Numbered from the stretch's first letter, positions 42,418 to 54,685 are shown. The stretch: DNA of 64,000 nucleotides from Isoetes taiwanensis (GCA_021234155.1 JAJEKV010000041.1:7446917-7510916), one strand, 5' to 3'. Program-made: numbers and translations. The notes: generated by a model from the sequence alone, not told the origin.

Positions 42418-44135
42418 CTAGAGCATAAAAAGGGACAAGCGAATGTGCTGATCCCAGTACCTCTTCAGATGAATAGTGTTGATGGGATTTGGGAGTGACA
42501 AACCTGAAGTTAATTCCTTTAGCCAATATGAATTGGTACCTGCAGGTTCCAACACTTCACAGGGACCCTCCCAAAGATTCTCAAACTTACTGGCTGAATC
42601 CTCTCTTGATTTATTCCATTTCAGAACTAATTCTCCAGTCTTGAAGGTCCCTTGTATTTTATGAGCAGCTTTGAAAGCAGCCAAATCCTTGGCTTTTTTA
42701 AGCAAATTAGCATTCTCAGCTTCCATCCTATATTCTTCTAAATGCAAAAGGGCATCCAGTCTTTCCTGCAAGGCATACTCAAAAGGCAAACACAACTTAT
42801 GAGCTAACCTCAGAGATGGAAGCTCAAGCTCTACTGGAAGCACAACTTCAATGCCATAAACCAAGTTAAAAGGGGTATGAGTGGTTGCTGCTTTGATAGT
42901 GACTCTATAAGCCCATAGGGCATCCACTAATTTAACATGCCAATCCTTTTGATTATCATCCTTTGTTTTTACGCAAAATACCCTTCAAAACTTTGTTAGT
43001 AGCTTCTGCTTGACCATTACCTTGGGGATAGTAAGAGGAACTCTTGGTATGTTTGACTTTAAGAATGGTCAATAAATTAGCAATAACTTCATTCACAAAA
43101 GGAGTACCTCTATCAGAATGTAATTGTAGAGGAATACCAAACCGTGCACAAATGTACTCATGCAAGAACTTTGCTGTTGTAAGGGCATTAGCCTGTCTCA
43201 AAGGAATTGCCTCTGCCCATTTGGTAAAATAATCTGTAGCTACAATAATGTGCTGATGTTGCCCTGCAGAAGAGGGGTTAATAGGACCAATATAATCTAA
43301 TCCCCAAATTTGGAAGGGTCCTGGAGAAATTATGGGGTTTAGTGCAGCTGGGATAAGGATCCTCTTGCCAAATATTTGGCACTTGTGGCAAGATTTTATA
43401 GCAGTATAACAATCTTTAAATATTGTAGGCCAATAGTATCGACACCGAGAATTTTCTTGGCAGTAGTATCTCGGCAAAATGGCCTCCACATATTCCTTCA
43501 TGCATTTCTTTAATGATCAAGGCGATTCTTCTTCATTGACACACCTCAATAATAGTCCATCCCTGTTGACTTTACATAAAACATCATTAATCATTTTGAA
43601 CTGCCTACACTTTTCTTTTTTTAAATCTCCTTTGCTGGTTTGAGGTCAATCCTCGAGGGCATCTCCTTGAATTGTAGAAAATTCTTTATAGGTAGCTGCC
43701 AAATCTGGCCCCCTGCTCATCATCATACGCACTGTAAATAAGCTAAGGCATCCACAAAATCAACAACTTCCACTACATCCTCATGGTCAAAGAAAATATA
43801 AGGTAAATAGAGATGGGACTTTTTACTTGATGTAACTCTTTTATAGAAATATCAAAGGTTTGTAACTTGCAAGCCCACCTTTGAATTTTTGGTTTAGAGG
43901 TAGCCTTACCAAATAACAAACCTGTTGGGTTTTGCTTCATATAAACTTGAACTGAACTCTTCAATAATAAATGACCTTGTACGTCAATGAGAAACATGAG
44001 AGCAGCAGCACTCTTCTCCATTCGGTGTATTTTTCTTCAGGTTGAACTCCATTGTTTTGCTGGCAAAAGCTATGGTGTGCTTGTCTGCTTGAGAATAGCT
44101 AAGCCTATGGCCTTTTTAGTAATAGTAATGTAGAC
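42418..44135 (-). pseudogene. E3 pol: degenerate RNase H and integrase
   Basis: Near-identical to E2 33207-34960 but split into frames 42418-42927 (C-terminal module ending RYWDQHIRLSLFML), 42956-43501 (catalytic core GLDYIGPINP, HSDRGTPF, GNGQAEATNK) and 43773-44021 (RNase H-like region with VYMKQNPTG). The breaks sit at CCTTTGTTTTTACGCAAAATAC (42960), where E2 reads CCACTGTTTTCTGCAAAATAC, at ATCATACGCACTG (43725) where E2 reads ATCATCTGCCTG, and at similar CTG/CAG sites. Confidence 0.85.
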
Positions 44136-44136
44136 C

Positions 44137-45735
44137 TCAAATGGCTTGGCCAAATCTGGTTTTTAGGAGAGTTGCTTCACAAATGGACTTTATAAGCAAC
44201 TCAAAAGACTCTTGGCAATCGATGACCATGTGACGGGGAACATACTTACTCTCAGATTTGGAAATCCTGCCTATTCTTGTCAACTTAGAAATAGGACTTA
44301 TAATGTGAGCAAAATTAGGAATATACATCCTAAGAAAACTAGTCATGCCAATAAAACTTTTGACCTGCTTCAGGTTTTTGGGGGGCACCAGTTTTTTGAG
44401 AGCTTCAACCTTTTCTTGTGCCACCTGTATACCATTGTTGGATACCTCATGTCCCAAAAGTTGTCCTTTGGATGCAAAAAAAATACATTTCTTTGGATTA
44501 AGGTTGACTCCAGATTCCCTACACAAAGAACATATTTTTGCCAACAATTCCAAATGATTAGTAGAGTGAGATCCTAAACAAAGGTCATCCAAATAAACTC
44601 TGAATTCTTGAGAAGACACAGGCCTAAAAATAACATCCATGGCTCTCTGGAAAGTAGCAGGTGCATTCATTAGTCCAAAAGGCATTCTTTTCATTGCATA
44701 AGTTCCCCAAGGGGTAATAAAAGAGGTCTTGGGTTGGTCTTCTTCTTTAATACTAATCTGATTGAATCACGAGAAGCCATCTAAAAATGAATACACCTCT
44801 TTACCTGCTACAAACATATAAGATTTCTTCTAAAAAGGGCAAAGGGTAACAATCTTTGATGGTAGCTTTGTTGAGGTCTCGATAGTCAATGCAAATTCTT
44901 AAAGCACCACTTTTCTTCTCCACAGGAACAATACAAGATACCCATTCTGGATTAATAATTTCAATAATAACACCTGCATCCAACATCTTATCCAATTCAT
45001 CTTTAATTAGTCCCATTAGTGAAGCATTAATCCTTCTTAATTTTTGAAAAACAGGTTTACAACCTTCTTTAATCTTAATTTCAAATTGACATACATCGGG
45101 TTTGATACGATAGCTACGAATAATCCCAAGCAAATACATCTTTCCTTTCTTCAAAAACACTTGTATGTTCTCTTTGTTTTGATATTCAATCAAATCCCCC
45201 ACAAACAAGGTTCGAAGTCTTACCATTCTTAGTGATTACAATCTCTTGGTCTCCTTTTTTTTACGATGCATCAATGGTCAAAATAGGGATGAGTGCTTTT
45301 ACCTCATTGTAATCAAGATCATCTTCAGGGATAGCTCCCTGGGTTAAGTGTGACATGAGAGTCTCCCTACACAAGGCATCGACTTCAAAATTACGTTCTA
45401 CGGGGATATGAGTGATTTCCCATGAAGCAAAGCTCGAGAGCACTCCCATTGCTTGATTCTTCAAGAGCTCCATATCTGCATTTTTTGTTTGATAGTCTCC
45501 ACGAAACTTGTCTGCAGATTAATTGTGAATCACCATAAATGTGAATATTGGCAATATTCATAGATTTAGCTTCTTGGAGACACTGCAATCAAGGCTTTAT
45601 ATTCGCCACATTAGAAGTGACTTGAGGAAAGATCCTTCCTACTTTAGCTAAAAGTTTGTGAGAAGAGTCTTTCAAAATAGCAGTGAGATGATGCAACATT
45701 TAATTTTTTAGAGATACCTCCATCAAACCATAAGA
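44137..45735 (-). pseudogene. E3 pol: archaeal-type RNase H and reverse transcriptase
   Basis: RT is in two frames, 44801-45226 (LRRINASLMG to PLPFLEEIL) and 44137-44694 (PFGLMNAPATFQ, VYLDDLCLG, thumb). RNase H is at 45261-45720, with ASWEITHIP in 45261-45473 and SQLICRQVS in 45391-45588. The order RNase H then RT is the same as in E1 and E2. Breaks again coincide with CTG/CAG differences (GATACGATAGCTACGAATAATCC against GATACCTGATAGCTCTGAATAATCC near 45105). Confidence 0.85.
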
Positions 45736-45736
45736 A

Positions 45737-47804
45737 TCATGTTGGTCCTTGTATGCTGGGAGGTGCACTTTCCATAATAAGAGGAACCATTTCATATTTT
45801 CTTGGTTTTGTATTTTTTATCCTGTAAGATCCCAAAGGTTCTTCAATTAGCATTTCTTTAATAAAATGTACCTCTTCCTTGGAGTCATAGGAACCCTCTT
45901 GGTTATAAATTGTAGCAGTCTGAGAGCCATTGGAGATGGTACATCTCCCTTGAGACCAGACTGGCCTAGCATCCACAGTGGCTAACCATCTCCTCCCCAA
46001 AAGTAAGTCATAAATATCAGATTCATCTCCTATATCTTCAAAAGCCACCACAATAAAGTTAGCGACTCTGGTTATGCCTTACGTATTAACGGGCACTTTA
46101 GTCACCACACCAATAGGAGAAATCTTAGCATTATAAAAGATTTTAATAACATAGAAGCCTTCTTATCCACCTCAAAACCACACTTCTTCATAATATGATA
46201 TGGCATGATATTTGGGGAGAACCCCCATCAAGGAACACATTAGAAAAGGTATACCCTCCTAAAGCGGTGAACATGTGAATGCTCAGGGGTCTTCTTCATC
46301 TTTGTGCTAGAATAAGGTCAGTGGCATCGGTAAAATTCACACAAGCATTTAATACCTCACTATTGGTTTGTTGAAGTACCCTTTTCCCGTAACTAGGTGC
46401 AATCTTTAATAAAGTAAAGAGATCCACACTCACCTTGGAATTTTTAAGCAAAACATCAACCTCATCAAAGTCTTGATCTTTCTTACCATATTTTTTTTGA
46501 GGGGTGGAGCTATGATCCGAAAGCGGTGATTCCATTACAGTGTGGCACGGGCCTGGCAAGTAGAATGCCTACTTGGTTCAGCATGTACTTGAGCTTCATT
46601 CATGCTTCTAGTTTGCACCACCATAACTTCTTCAGATTTAGGAACCACGTAGCTTGAATAAACCTTATAGAGGTGCTTGGTTCAGCAAATCTCACGGGGG
46701 TTTAGACTTTGGTGTCTTCTCTTTTTCTGTTTAGCAAAATATTCTTAACAAACACACCTAGCATCGGTATGGCCAACCTCTTTACAAAAAGAACAAACAG
46801 GACATTCCTTTCCAAAATGGCCTTTTCTATTACATTTGGAGCACACTTGCCAATAGCATATTTCGGATGGGTGAGAATTCCTATTGCAATGAATACATTA
46901 GGGATAAGTTTTACTGCTCTTGCAGCCTTGAGTTCAACTAATTGTTTGGTTATTTTACGCTAAGGCTTCAGTAACCTTGGATAGGTCGACTTGACCTCGC
47001 AACTTGGGAATTGGCTTCCTCCTCTTTGGATTTCTTTTTTTTCTTTTTGTATGGCATAAAACTGGAATAGAAGGATGATGATCATAATGTGCATCAAGTA
47101 GCATCGGTAAAACGGGTCAGGAGTATGATGAGAAGCATAATGCTTATCGGGCAAAGTAGAGAACATCCGGGTCAGATCGATTGGTTTTGGCAAAGACTTT
47201 GTAAATGGAATCAAACCCTTCAAAGCAGACTTGGATTTTGAGCAACTTTCTTTGGATATCTGGTCTTCTTTGCAGACCATTGATAAAGGCAGTAACTAAA
47301 AACAGAGTTGGGATGGTGACTTGTGCTTTTTGACACCTGCTCATGAATGCTCCTTGTACTGATTCACACTTTCTCCTGCATGTATAGAATAACCTTGCAG
47401 TTCATTAACCAAATCTTGTGGAGCAGCTAACTTACCAAATCTATCCAGAAACTTCTTGACAAGTTCATCCCATGAAGTGGTACCCATTAACTTTTCATAA
47501 GTTAACCAAGCTCCAGCTTCACTCTCATCTTTGAAACATTTTTCAAATTCTGAAAGCTTGCATCCTTTCTTGAAACTATAATCCCTGTAATAGTCTTCAA
47601 ATATTCTCAAAAAGTGGTTAGCACTCATGCTGGAATCAAAGGTAGGCAAGGGAACAGGGACATTCAACTCAAACTGGTATGGCATGTTTTGAAGTAAGCT
47701 AGTTGAGAAACTTGAAGGCAATGGCCTTTCTCTGCAATGATGATCGATACATCAACATCTTCTAATGGTTCTGTTTTCGCTGGAAATTTTTGCTTTGGAG
47801 CCAT
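45737..47804 (-). pseudogene. E3 gag and protease
   Basis: Start codon at 47804 (MAPKQKFPAKTEP). The gag core is open in 47341-47721. The middle part is broken into short frames (46960-47344). The knuckle region lies at 46750-46900 and the protease tail at 45737-46051 (DIYDLLLGRRW). Compared with E2 there are more than ten small indels or substitutions between 46060 and 47350, mostly at CAG/CTG. Confidence 0.85.
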
Positions 47805-47824
47805 GAGTTCTCGAGATCCGGAAG

Positions 47825-47842
47825 ATCTCGGTAGAACCTCCA
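47825..47842 (-). promoter_or_regulatory. Primer-binding site, tRNA-Gln type (E3)
   Basis: Identical to the E2 site: ATCTCGGTAGAACCTCCA, then AAA, then the TGTTGACC start of LTR-C at 47846. Confidence 0.75.
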
Positions 47843-47845
47843 AAA

Positions 47846-48491
47846 TGTTGACCCTAAACACGGCTTAAAGGTCAACCACAAGGAACCAATTCAAGTTTTC
47901 ACTCAAATTGGGGTTAGAACCTCCAGATCACTTGAGGTGATTAGTCTATGCAAGGAAATCCCAAAAACAAGTTCAAAAAGTTCGAGTTCTATACCTTTCC
48001 CATTTCCAAAAAATAGTACCTTTGCCAAAACAAATGTGGTGTCGAGATGCAGATCGATTTTCTAAGTCAGATGCAATAGACTTGGTCAAAAAAGTGGTAA
48101 TTAACCAACAGTAAAACCTCTGACCAAGTCAGAGACTTAATCTGTGAGTTATTCGAGCTTAAAGTGGGGTCAAATTTTGGTCAATAGAGGTCAAATGTAG
48201 AAAACAGTGATCAGAAATTGAGATTTGGAGTTGCCAATCATCTTTTTGAGAAATTTTAAAGTAGATAGGTTGCAATGATGCTAGGGAAGAGGGGCAATCA
48301 ATCAAATCTTCATTTGGATGTGTAAAAGTATTTTTTGTGGCTAGATTTGGCAAAATACAGTCAAAACTGTCCAAACCCGAGAGCAACTTTTTTGAATTTG
48401 AGCTATACTTGGTATTTTTGAATGATTCCAACACTCCTTTGGACTGCACAGGCTCTAAGGATAGATGGCAAGTGGTCCAAAGGAATAGAAA
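47846..48491 (-). repeat. LTR-C (5' LTR of E3), truncated by insertion
   Basis: The first 646 bp match LTR-A and LTR-B and stop at AGGAATAGAAA. LTR-A and LTR-B continue TACACACTAGAA at this point. The next bases, CTAGTAAACG, belong to the Helitron-like unit. The rest of the LTR is not seen before the window end. Confidence 0.9.
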
Positions 48492-48504
48492 CTAGTAAAC
48501 GTGT

Positions 48505-48521
48505 GCCCGGCGTTGCCGGGC
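48505..48521 (-). terminator. Helitron 3' hairpin, copy 1
   Basis: GCCCGGC GTT GCCGGGC, a perfect 7 bp stem with a 3 base loop, 9 bases inside the CTAG at 48492-48495. A decayed second version (TCAGGCGTTGCCACGC) lies about 200 bp inside at 48707-48722 within a tandem duplication of the end (about 48492-48693 and 48694-48890). Confidence 0.7.
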
Positions 48522-49488
48522 TAATGTCCTGGCATGTGATTTTACTCAGCCTTTAACGTCCATATGTGCAACCTCGACAATAGCGCACGTTGATGTTCGC
48601 AAAAATGGACATTATTTGCTTTTATAAGTATTTTGTCTATTGAAATTGTCTACTGACAGTTCATCAATGTATTGAGTTTACTACATTACCCAATAGTAAA
48701 TGTGTGTCAGGCGTTGCCACGCTAATGTTTTGGCTTGTGCTTTTACTTAGCCTTTAATGTCCATATGTGCAACTACTCACAACACCATGGGTTGATGCTT
48801 GCAAGAATGGTCATGATTTGCTTTTGTATTTCTGTTGCATAGTAAACATAAAACATTAGAGGTGATATAATAAATGATTTTGTACTGAACGTGGAAAGCA
48901 ATATCGCAACAGCCACTAAATCTGGTGATCATCTCTATCACAAACATGGACTAATGCTCCAAATCTAGGATTTCCAAATCCCAAAGGCTCATTATGTCTA
49001 TTGTGTTCTATTGGAACCCTACATCAAGGTGGTCATAAAATGGAGAAGTAGCAAATGAAAATGGTAATTGAAAATTTCCCAATTGGAAGAAAAAACGTTA
49101 GAGGAAGATACTTTTAAGTAACTTAGAGGACGTCTCTGTAGTTTGATAATTGAGACTCACGCTTTGGTAATTCTAAAAGATGCAAAATCTTAAAAAAGAA
49201 CATCTAGAAGATTTTTGGTTGTTTCCCTAAGTATGACACTTCTTCCAAAATGGATGCTTGAGAATGTTTCGGCAACCATTGCATTAAAAAATCGATGAAT
49301 GGTTGTTTTGGCAATTGCATACTCGTGTTACCTCATTCACCTCATTCTAGGCCGACCACATCAATATATTTATGAGGATGTGCTTGTGAATGTCATAATA
49401 TGGAACTTTTCTACAATTTGTAAACAAAATATGTGTCCATCCATTTATGAATGAGACCCGAAATAATGAAATGGGAGGACACACTTTC

Positions 49489-50097
49489 TACTTTGCATTT
49501 GTGGCAAGGTTTTTTCATGTGGACGCAACAATAAGAAATAATCCCAACTATATAACTCAAAATACAACTAAATAATCTATGTTTTAAACAAATAATACAC
49601 AAATAACAAATAATACAACCATTACAATCTATATCTATGTTTTAGACAACTTCCATACCGTGCCTTTTCAACAGTTGCCCTGAGTGTGCTTCCAATCATT
49701 TCAACTATAGTACATTGTACATTATTATGTTATATTTGAAGACAACCTTCTAAACATAAGACCTATTTAGATAGATTAGAGACATTTTTGAGGATTCAGA
49801 ATATGATACAATCCATCCTTCCACCGCTTTGTACTTTGCATTTGTGGCAAGGTTTTTTCATGTGGATGCAACAATAAGAAATAATCCCAACTATATAACT
49901 CAAAATACAACTAAATAATCTATGTTTTAAACAAATAATACACAAATAACAAATAATACAACCATTACAATCTATATCTATGTTTTAGACAACTTCCATA
50001 CCGTGCCTTTTCAACAGTTGCCATGCTAGAGTGTGCTTCCAATCATTTCAACTATAGTACATTGTACATTATTATGTTATATTTGAATCTTTTGTGC
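49489..50097. repeat. 343 bp-period direct duplication inside copy 1
   Basis: 49489-49740 and 49832-50097 match closely, sharing TACTTTGCATTTGTGGCAAG and ATAATCCCAACTATATAACTC. A further small duplication at 50127-50220 repeats TTTGTTCTCTCATTTTACAA. The same structures are in copy 2 (57330-57940 and 57965-58070). Confidence 0.8.
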
Positions 50098-50164
50098 TTC
50101 CTTCCCTGCAATGATTTCAAATGCAACTCCTTTGTTCTCTCATTTTACAATTTATGACTCAAAA

Positions 50165-50193
50165 TAACATTTAATTTGTAGAATCAACTCTCT
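50165..50193. repeat. 29 bp inverted repeat, inner copy
   Basis: TAACATTTAATTTGTAGAAT and the next 9 bases are the exact inverse of 56300-56328, which ends precisely where the second Helitron-type terminus (56329) begins. Both follow the A|T rule for Helitron insertion (AAAA|TAAC at 50165). Confidence 0.8.
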
Positions 50194-50229
50194 CCTTTGT
50201 TCTCTCATTTTACAATTTATGACTCAAAA

Positions 50230-51054
50230 TCTACTTGGCTTTTTCCGGCCATGTAACGCTTTTTCCGGCAAAACTTCTTCTTCCTAACATATTTTTTTTT
50301 TCTCTTTATTTTTCCGGCAGCAACTTTATCTCTCTTGGTTGTGGGCAGTGCCCGTAGGTTAATGCAGCATGGCGGGCAGAGTTCGCAAAGCAGAGCACAG
50401 CAATCGGGCGATGTTTTGGTTTTCCGGCACTTCACCTTCCCTTGAACGTATTATTACTTTAACGTTCTATTTCTTTCTTTGTAAACGGCAATAGCAAGAG
50501 CAACATTATGGAGCCATTTAGATTGATCCGTCTGTTTTTTCCTTTCGCAGTTTGCTGAGCGATGCCGAGGTCGGACACACAAGCTTCAATCCGGAACTCC
50601 ATATCTTCTATGGCTTTTTGCAGCCAGACCTTCTGGCTCCGCAGTAGCAATGGCGCCTGGAGTGCCTGCAGTAGCAATGGTGCCACGTTTTTAGAATATA
50701 AGACTGTTCTTTGGTGCATGTTCTCTGCCCAAAGTTTGAATCTATTTCACTGGAGCAATCATGCAAACAAAGGTTCAAGATGAACAATTTGAGGTCTTTG
50801 TATTAATATGTGATTAGGCTCGGATAGAATAAACGGCAAGGTCGAATCAATTTTTGTTAGTTGCAGTTACAAAAGGTGATTTGGCCTTGCCTTCTAATCA
50901 TATGAAAATTTTGTGAACAGGCAATGGATCTCGCTTAGGTGATGGCTTACTGGGTTCAATATAAATTGCTTCCTTTCTTAGGGTTTCTGCAAGAAAAGAA
51001 GAGGGCTCTGAAAAATCACAATGGAGCTCGCATTTTGGAGCTTGCAGCTTGAGC
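50230..51054. other. Copy 1 interior without assigned gene
   Basis: A minus frame at 50459-50719 includes KAIEDMEFRIEACVSDLGIA and could be a captured exon, but it has no clear splice context. The plus strand shows nothing recognisable. This part differs most between the two units, at CAG/CTG sites. Confidence 0.35.
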
Positions 51055-51845
51055 ATGGAGCCGGAGCATTTTTTATGTGATCTACATATTATCCAGACAG
51101 TTCTTGCAAGGAGGGTAAGGCTTCTGGAAATTTAATTCTATTTCGTATTTTGTGCTTTGCCAATATCCTGTTTTTTCGGTCAAATTTTGGGTTCTTTCCT
51201 TAGAAGGGCTTTTCCACTTTTCATAGGGCGGCTTCCAAGCCACTCCATTCGCTGCAGATGTAGAGGAAGTTACTTCGATTTTCTATGCCAAAAATTGTGG
51301 AGTCAGCGAGTATGTTTTCGTATTTCCATAGCTTTATGTTTCTCATTTTTTGGCAGCATAGCATATAACGGGCAGAGTTTGGTGCAGTGGAGTTTTGGGA
51401 GCGGCCATGGCTGAAGCTAATGGCTGGTATTTCAACGATCACACATCAGGTAAGAAAATGTTTTGGTCTGTAATGTTCGTTGTGGAGGCTTTCATTGCAT
51501 GGGCTTTATAGCAGTGCGTGAGACAAAAAAACCCCAATCCATTTTGGCTGTAAACTTCAAGTGGCACAAGCAGCATTCCTTTTAAGCCATTATCAATATC
51601 CATACATCTCAATCTGGCTTCGTTAATTCAGTCTTATGCTTGAATTTTTGTGCAAGTTTTCTTCTGTTTGGTAATATGTTCTCTCTTTGGATCAGCAGAA
51701 CCTTCTGGTGTGGAATAGTAATTCCAGTGACTATGTCTTTGGACAAACTGCTAAGTGTTGCAAAATGGAGGATATGCTCCTTGCTTTCAAATCCTTTTGG
51801 GATAGGAGGAGTAAAGAAGGCAATGCTTCAAATAAGACCCATTAA
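51055..51845 (+). CDS. Small three-exon reading frame, unknown (copy 1)
   Basis: Exon 1 (51055-51114) reads MEPEHFLCDLHIIQTVLARR and is followed by GTAAGG. Exon 2 (51388-51449) reads EFWERPWLKLMAGISTITHQ and is followed by GTAAGA. Exon 3 (51696-51845) follows TTTGGATCAG and reads QNLLVWNSNSSDYVFGQTAK, then MEDMLLAFKSFWDRRSKEG, to a TAA. In copy 2 all three exons are in phase 0 with canonical ends; copy 1 has two extra bases at GTGCAGTGGAG. The product would be 89 residues. It may be a gene fragment captured by the Helitron. Function unknown. Confidence 0.4.
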
Positions 51846-51981
51846 ATGCTGGGAATGGAGAAGTGTGGTTTAGCGATCAGAATGGAAAGAGAAGATAACT
51901 TTATGAAGCTATAGCCTCCTAATGAGGAATACCGAACAGTCCATAAGCATCTTCTGCATTTAGAAAAAGCAATTTTCTTAC

Positions 51982-52146
51982 CTGCTGTTGACCATTCCAA
52001 GTGCATGCTTTCAGGTTCCATAAATTGACGACCATCTGCTTTTGTCCAACTAAAGAAGTTGCTAACAAAGCATACAAGGCAGGACTAAAGCCATCCCAAC
52101 CTTCTATAATTTCTTTCAGAGCAGTGGTGGATTTTTCCTTGAGCAA
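51982..52146 (-). pseudogene. Captured exon-like frame, unknown protein (copy 1)
   Basis: The minus frame reads KEKSTTALKEIIEGWDGFSP, ALYALLATSLVGQKQMVV and NLWNLKACTWNGQQ and ends at a GTAAGA donor. It opposes the small plus-strand gene, as if derived from a different host gene. In copy 2 the frame is broken near 59945 by changes at CAG sites. Family not recognised. Confidence 0.35.
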
Positions 52147-53316
52147 AATATGCAGGAGGAATCAGTGGATAGACATTGTTTTAGTTCCAGAAGAACAAAA
52201 GTTCAAAAGAATTTTAATTCATCGATTGGGTGCAGAGGTTCTCTTACCACTTTGGAGAAGGAATATCAGGTGGCTTTCTTTTTTAGGTATGCTTTTCCTT
52301 GCTTGATAGTAGCAAATGGAAGTCTGCATATGAAAATCTGGTGAGCCATGAATCTGGCGCTAATTTTTCCCTGTGTAGCCCCTCTTTTCGCACGATGATT
52401 TCAAGGTGCAGAGGTTATTTTTTCCGGAAGATTTGATTTTAGATTTTTGCTTGATCTCCAGCAATCGTCCAAATATAATACTGATGCTGGTCTTTCTAAT
52501 CGAACCATTTTCTACGAGAATACTCAAGCATGCTAATTCAGTTATGGGGCATGCAGCAATGATGCTAAGCAATATGCGTCATCATACCAGTACAATAATA
52601 TCACTGTTTTAGTCAATGGGCACACTGGCTATGTCATTGTATGAATGATTTGGTGATGTTTAAGCATTGCTAGAACACAGGAGGTTAGCTGATCAAGATC
52701 GCTATCTAACAAAAAGCATTTGAATATATAGGTTTGTATGGTAAGCGATTTGGGCCACTGTCTTTAGCAATGCATCATGTATTGGAGGGATGTTCTAACC
52801 ATTGTAGACTTTAAATTAGAGATAGCCCATTTGAAGATAATGCACTTCTTGATGTGTTAACAGGTACAAATTCATGGGCTTTCTATGGATGTCAGCTTGC
52901 AATGTCACGTTGACAAGTGCAGCTTGCAATGTCACGTTGACAGGTGCAGATACCATTGGTAACAAATTACCAAGGCTTTTGTGCAAATAACCCAGTAGAT
53001 GAACAAAGTGCAATCCAAAAAAAGAGTTTTGGAACAATTCCAGGTAAACACATTAGTTTCTGTAGATCTATACGTATAATCCCTTTGTGGTATATTTGCA
53101 GGCATTCCCTAAGGTAATCCATTTTGCGAGATCCCTAAAACCGATTTAGGGCAACACCTATTGATGCATAGCTGTTATTGTAAGATCTTTAATCCAGTAA
53201 AAAAGGATGGATGCCTGAATGTTAGAAACCGTGTTTATGGCTTTGATCTTCTAGCTTTTGCCTATTGCTTTAGCTTTTGTCTGTTATTTGATTTGGGTCT
53301 GATATAGAGCTGCATG

Positions 53317-53333
53317 AACCCTAAACCCTAAAC
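53317..53333 (+). repeat. Telomere-like motif (two units)
   Basis: AACCCTAAACCCTAAAC, two units of the plant telomere repeat; also a telo-box as found in promoters of translation genes. The same motif is at 61167-61183 in copy 2. Too short to indicate a telomere. Confidence 0.6.
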
Positions 53334-54668
53334 GAACTTGGTGGATTTGAAGTCATCTTTCATTTGTCTTAAAACTCCAGTTCTTATTCCAATTTTTGCA
53401 TCTGCATTATATTTTAGTATGTTTTGGAGTAGTAGCAAATGAATCTATAAAGTGATATCATGTGCAGCATTAGGTCTCATGCATGTCTATCTTCTGCCCC
53501 ATTCTCTAAGTTTTATATCTTAATAAAGAGATTAACACCCGAAATTTTCTATACTTTCTTTTTCGGTTGCATTTGCAGAAGGCAAGGAGGTAGAGTGTTA
53601 AGAATTTCTGCTGGAGGGGCAGAAATTCTGATGCAAAATTTCTGGTAGCATTTGTGCTCCATGATCTCTGCACAGAAGTTTCTAGATTTAAATGCATTTG
53701 TTCTTCTCTTGATTGTTGCATTTTTGTGCAGTTGAGTTGCAGAGGAGTTACAACATATGAGTGTGGTGCATGCGTGTGGCGAAGGTGGTTTCTCATCTAT
53801 ACATGCCTTCCAGCCATAGGAGATGCCATTTTTATAGTTCTTCCCTCTAGGTAATGATTTGAGTTTGTTGAAATAATCTAGCTGCAGGCATCAATCATTA
53901 GGAAGGAATGGTCAGAATAAAGTTTCAGCACAACACTGGAAATACATGAGATTGAGACAGGAACTATCCTTACACGAATCTGCAATCTATAAGAGTCGCA
54001 AATTTTGAAATAAAACATTTCACATTTAAACCTTGAAGTTTCAAGCTCTTCTTACATTAGATGACTGCTTAATTGTTTGTGACAATTTTCTAATTTGAAT
54101 AGAGATAAAAATAAAATCGTATTGAAGTCTTGGACACCAATGAGAAATTGGTCCAAAAAAATCAAACAATTAATGTCATGCTCTCAAAGCCAGAAAATGT
54201 AGATTGTGGAGTGCACAAATCTGCGACTGAATCAGTAATTGTACATTGATGCCGTCAGTGTAATTTTCTATATTTGCATAATTGCATATCTCCTATGGTT
54301 GGTAGTAATTACAATTCTGCAGGAGAACAAGGTTGTAGATGAATTAGTCTAGAGCTACCTTCAATGGGTTATTTTCTGTAATATCGGGATCATATAAGCT
54401 TCAAGGAGATATTCTTCAGGAGATATTCTCCTTGGAAGATGACGAGCAAACACCACATGCAAACAATAGTCTTGCATTAGATGTGCATAGATTCATAAAG
54501 ACAGCAGCTTGAGTCATGAGTCTTACATCAAAAGGCTTCACTTATCTGGCGGGCAGCCAGGCAGTCTAACACACATCAACCTTTGTTGCTGCTAACATCC
54601 GACATCTCACATTATTGTCGAAAGAGTAGCATGTTTGCATTAAGGCGTGTATAGAGACACTAACGTAT
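53334..54668. other. Copy 1 interior, no gene recognised
   Basis: Several frames of 60-96 codons on both strands occur identically in copy 2, as expected of a recent duplication, but none shows a known domain or a convincing exon structure. Confidence 0.35.
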
Positions 54669-54685
54669 GCCCGGCAACGCCGGGC
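54669..54685. other. Internal Helitron-like hairpin
   Basis: GCCCGGC AAC GCCGGGC, the same stem as the terminal hairpin but inverted loop. Flanks resemble the terminal sequence on both sides (CACTAACGTAT on the left, ACACACTTTATTCTG on the right), so its orientation is ambiguous. Copy 2 has it at 62510-62526. It marks an older nested terminus. Confidence 0.6.

Larger units (their letters stand above)
30327..48491 (-). mobile_element. Tandem Ty3/gypsy array E2-E3: LTR-A, internal, LTR-B, internal, LTR-C
   Basis: Three copies of one LTR (30327-32384, 38613-41616, 47846-48491) alternate with two near-identical internal regions (32385-38612 and 41617-47845), all in minus orientation. Two internal regions sharing the middle LTR is the expected product of unequal recombination between LTRs, or of insertion of a concatemer. 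The family is a sister of E1 with the same protein order. LTR-A starts TGTTGACC after CTAATGCT, and its inner end is ATCCTTCA. LTR-C is cut by the Helitron-like element, so the right target duplication cannot be read. Confidence 0.9.

Noticed and set aside
13464-48491. Chromodomain at the integrase C-terminus
   Set aside because: The frames end soon after the HLKRYW segment with no aromatic chromodomain pattern, so these are not chromoviruses.
53317-53333. Interstitial telomere tract
   Set aside because: Only about two repeat units; better described as a telo-box.
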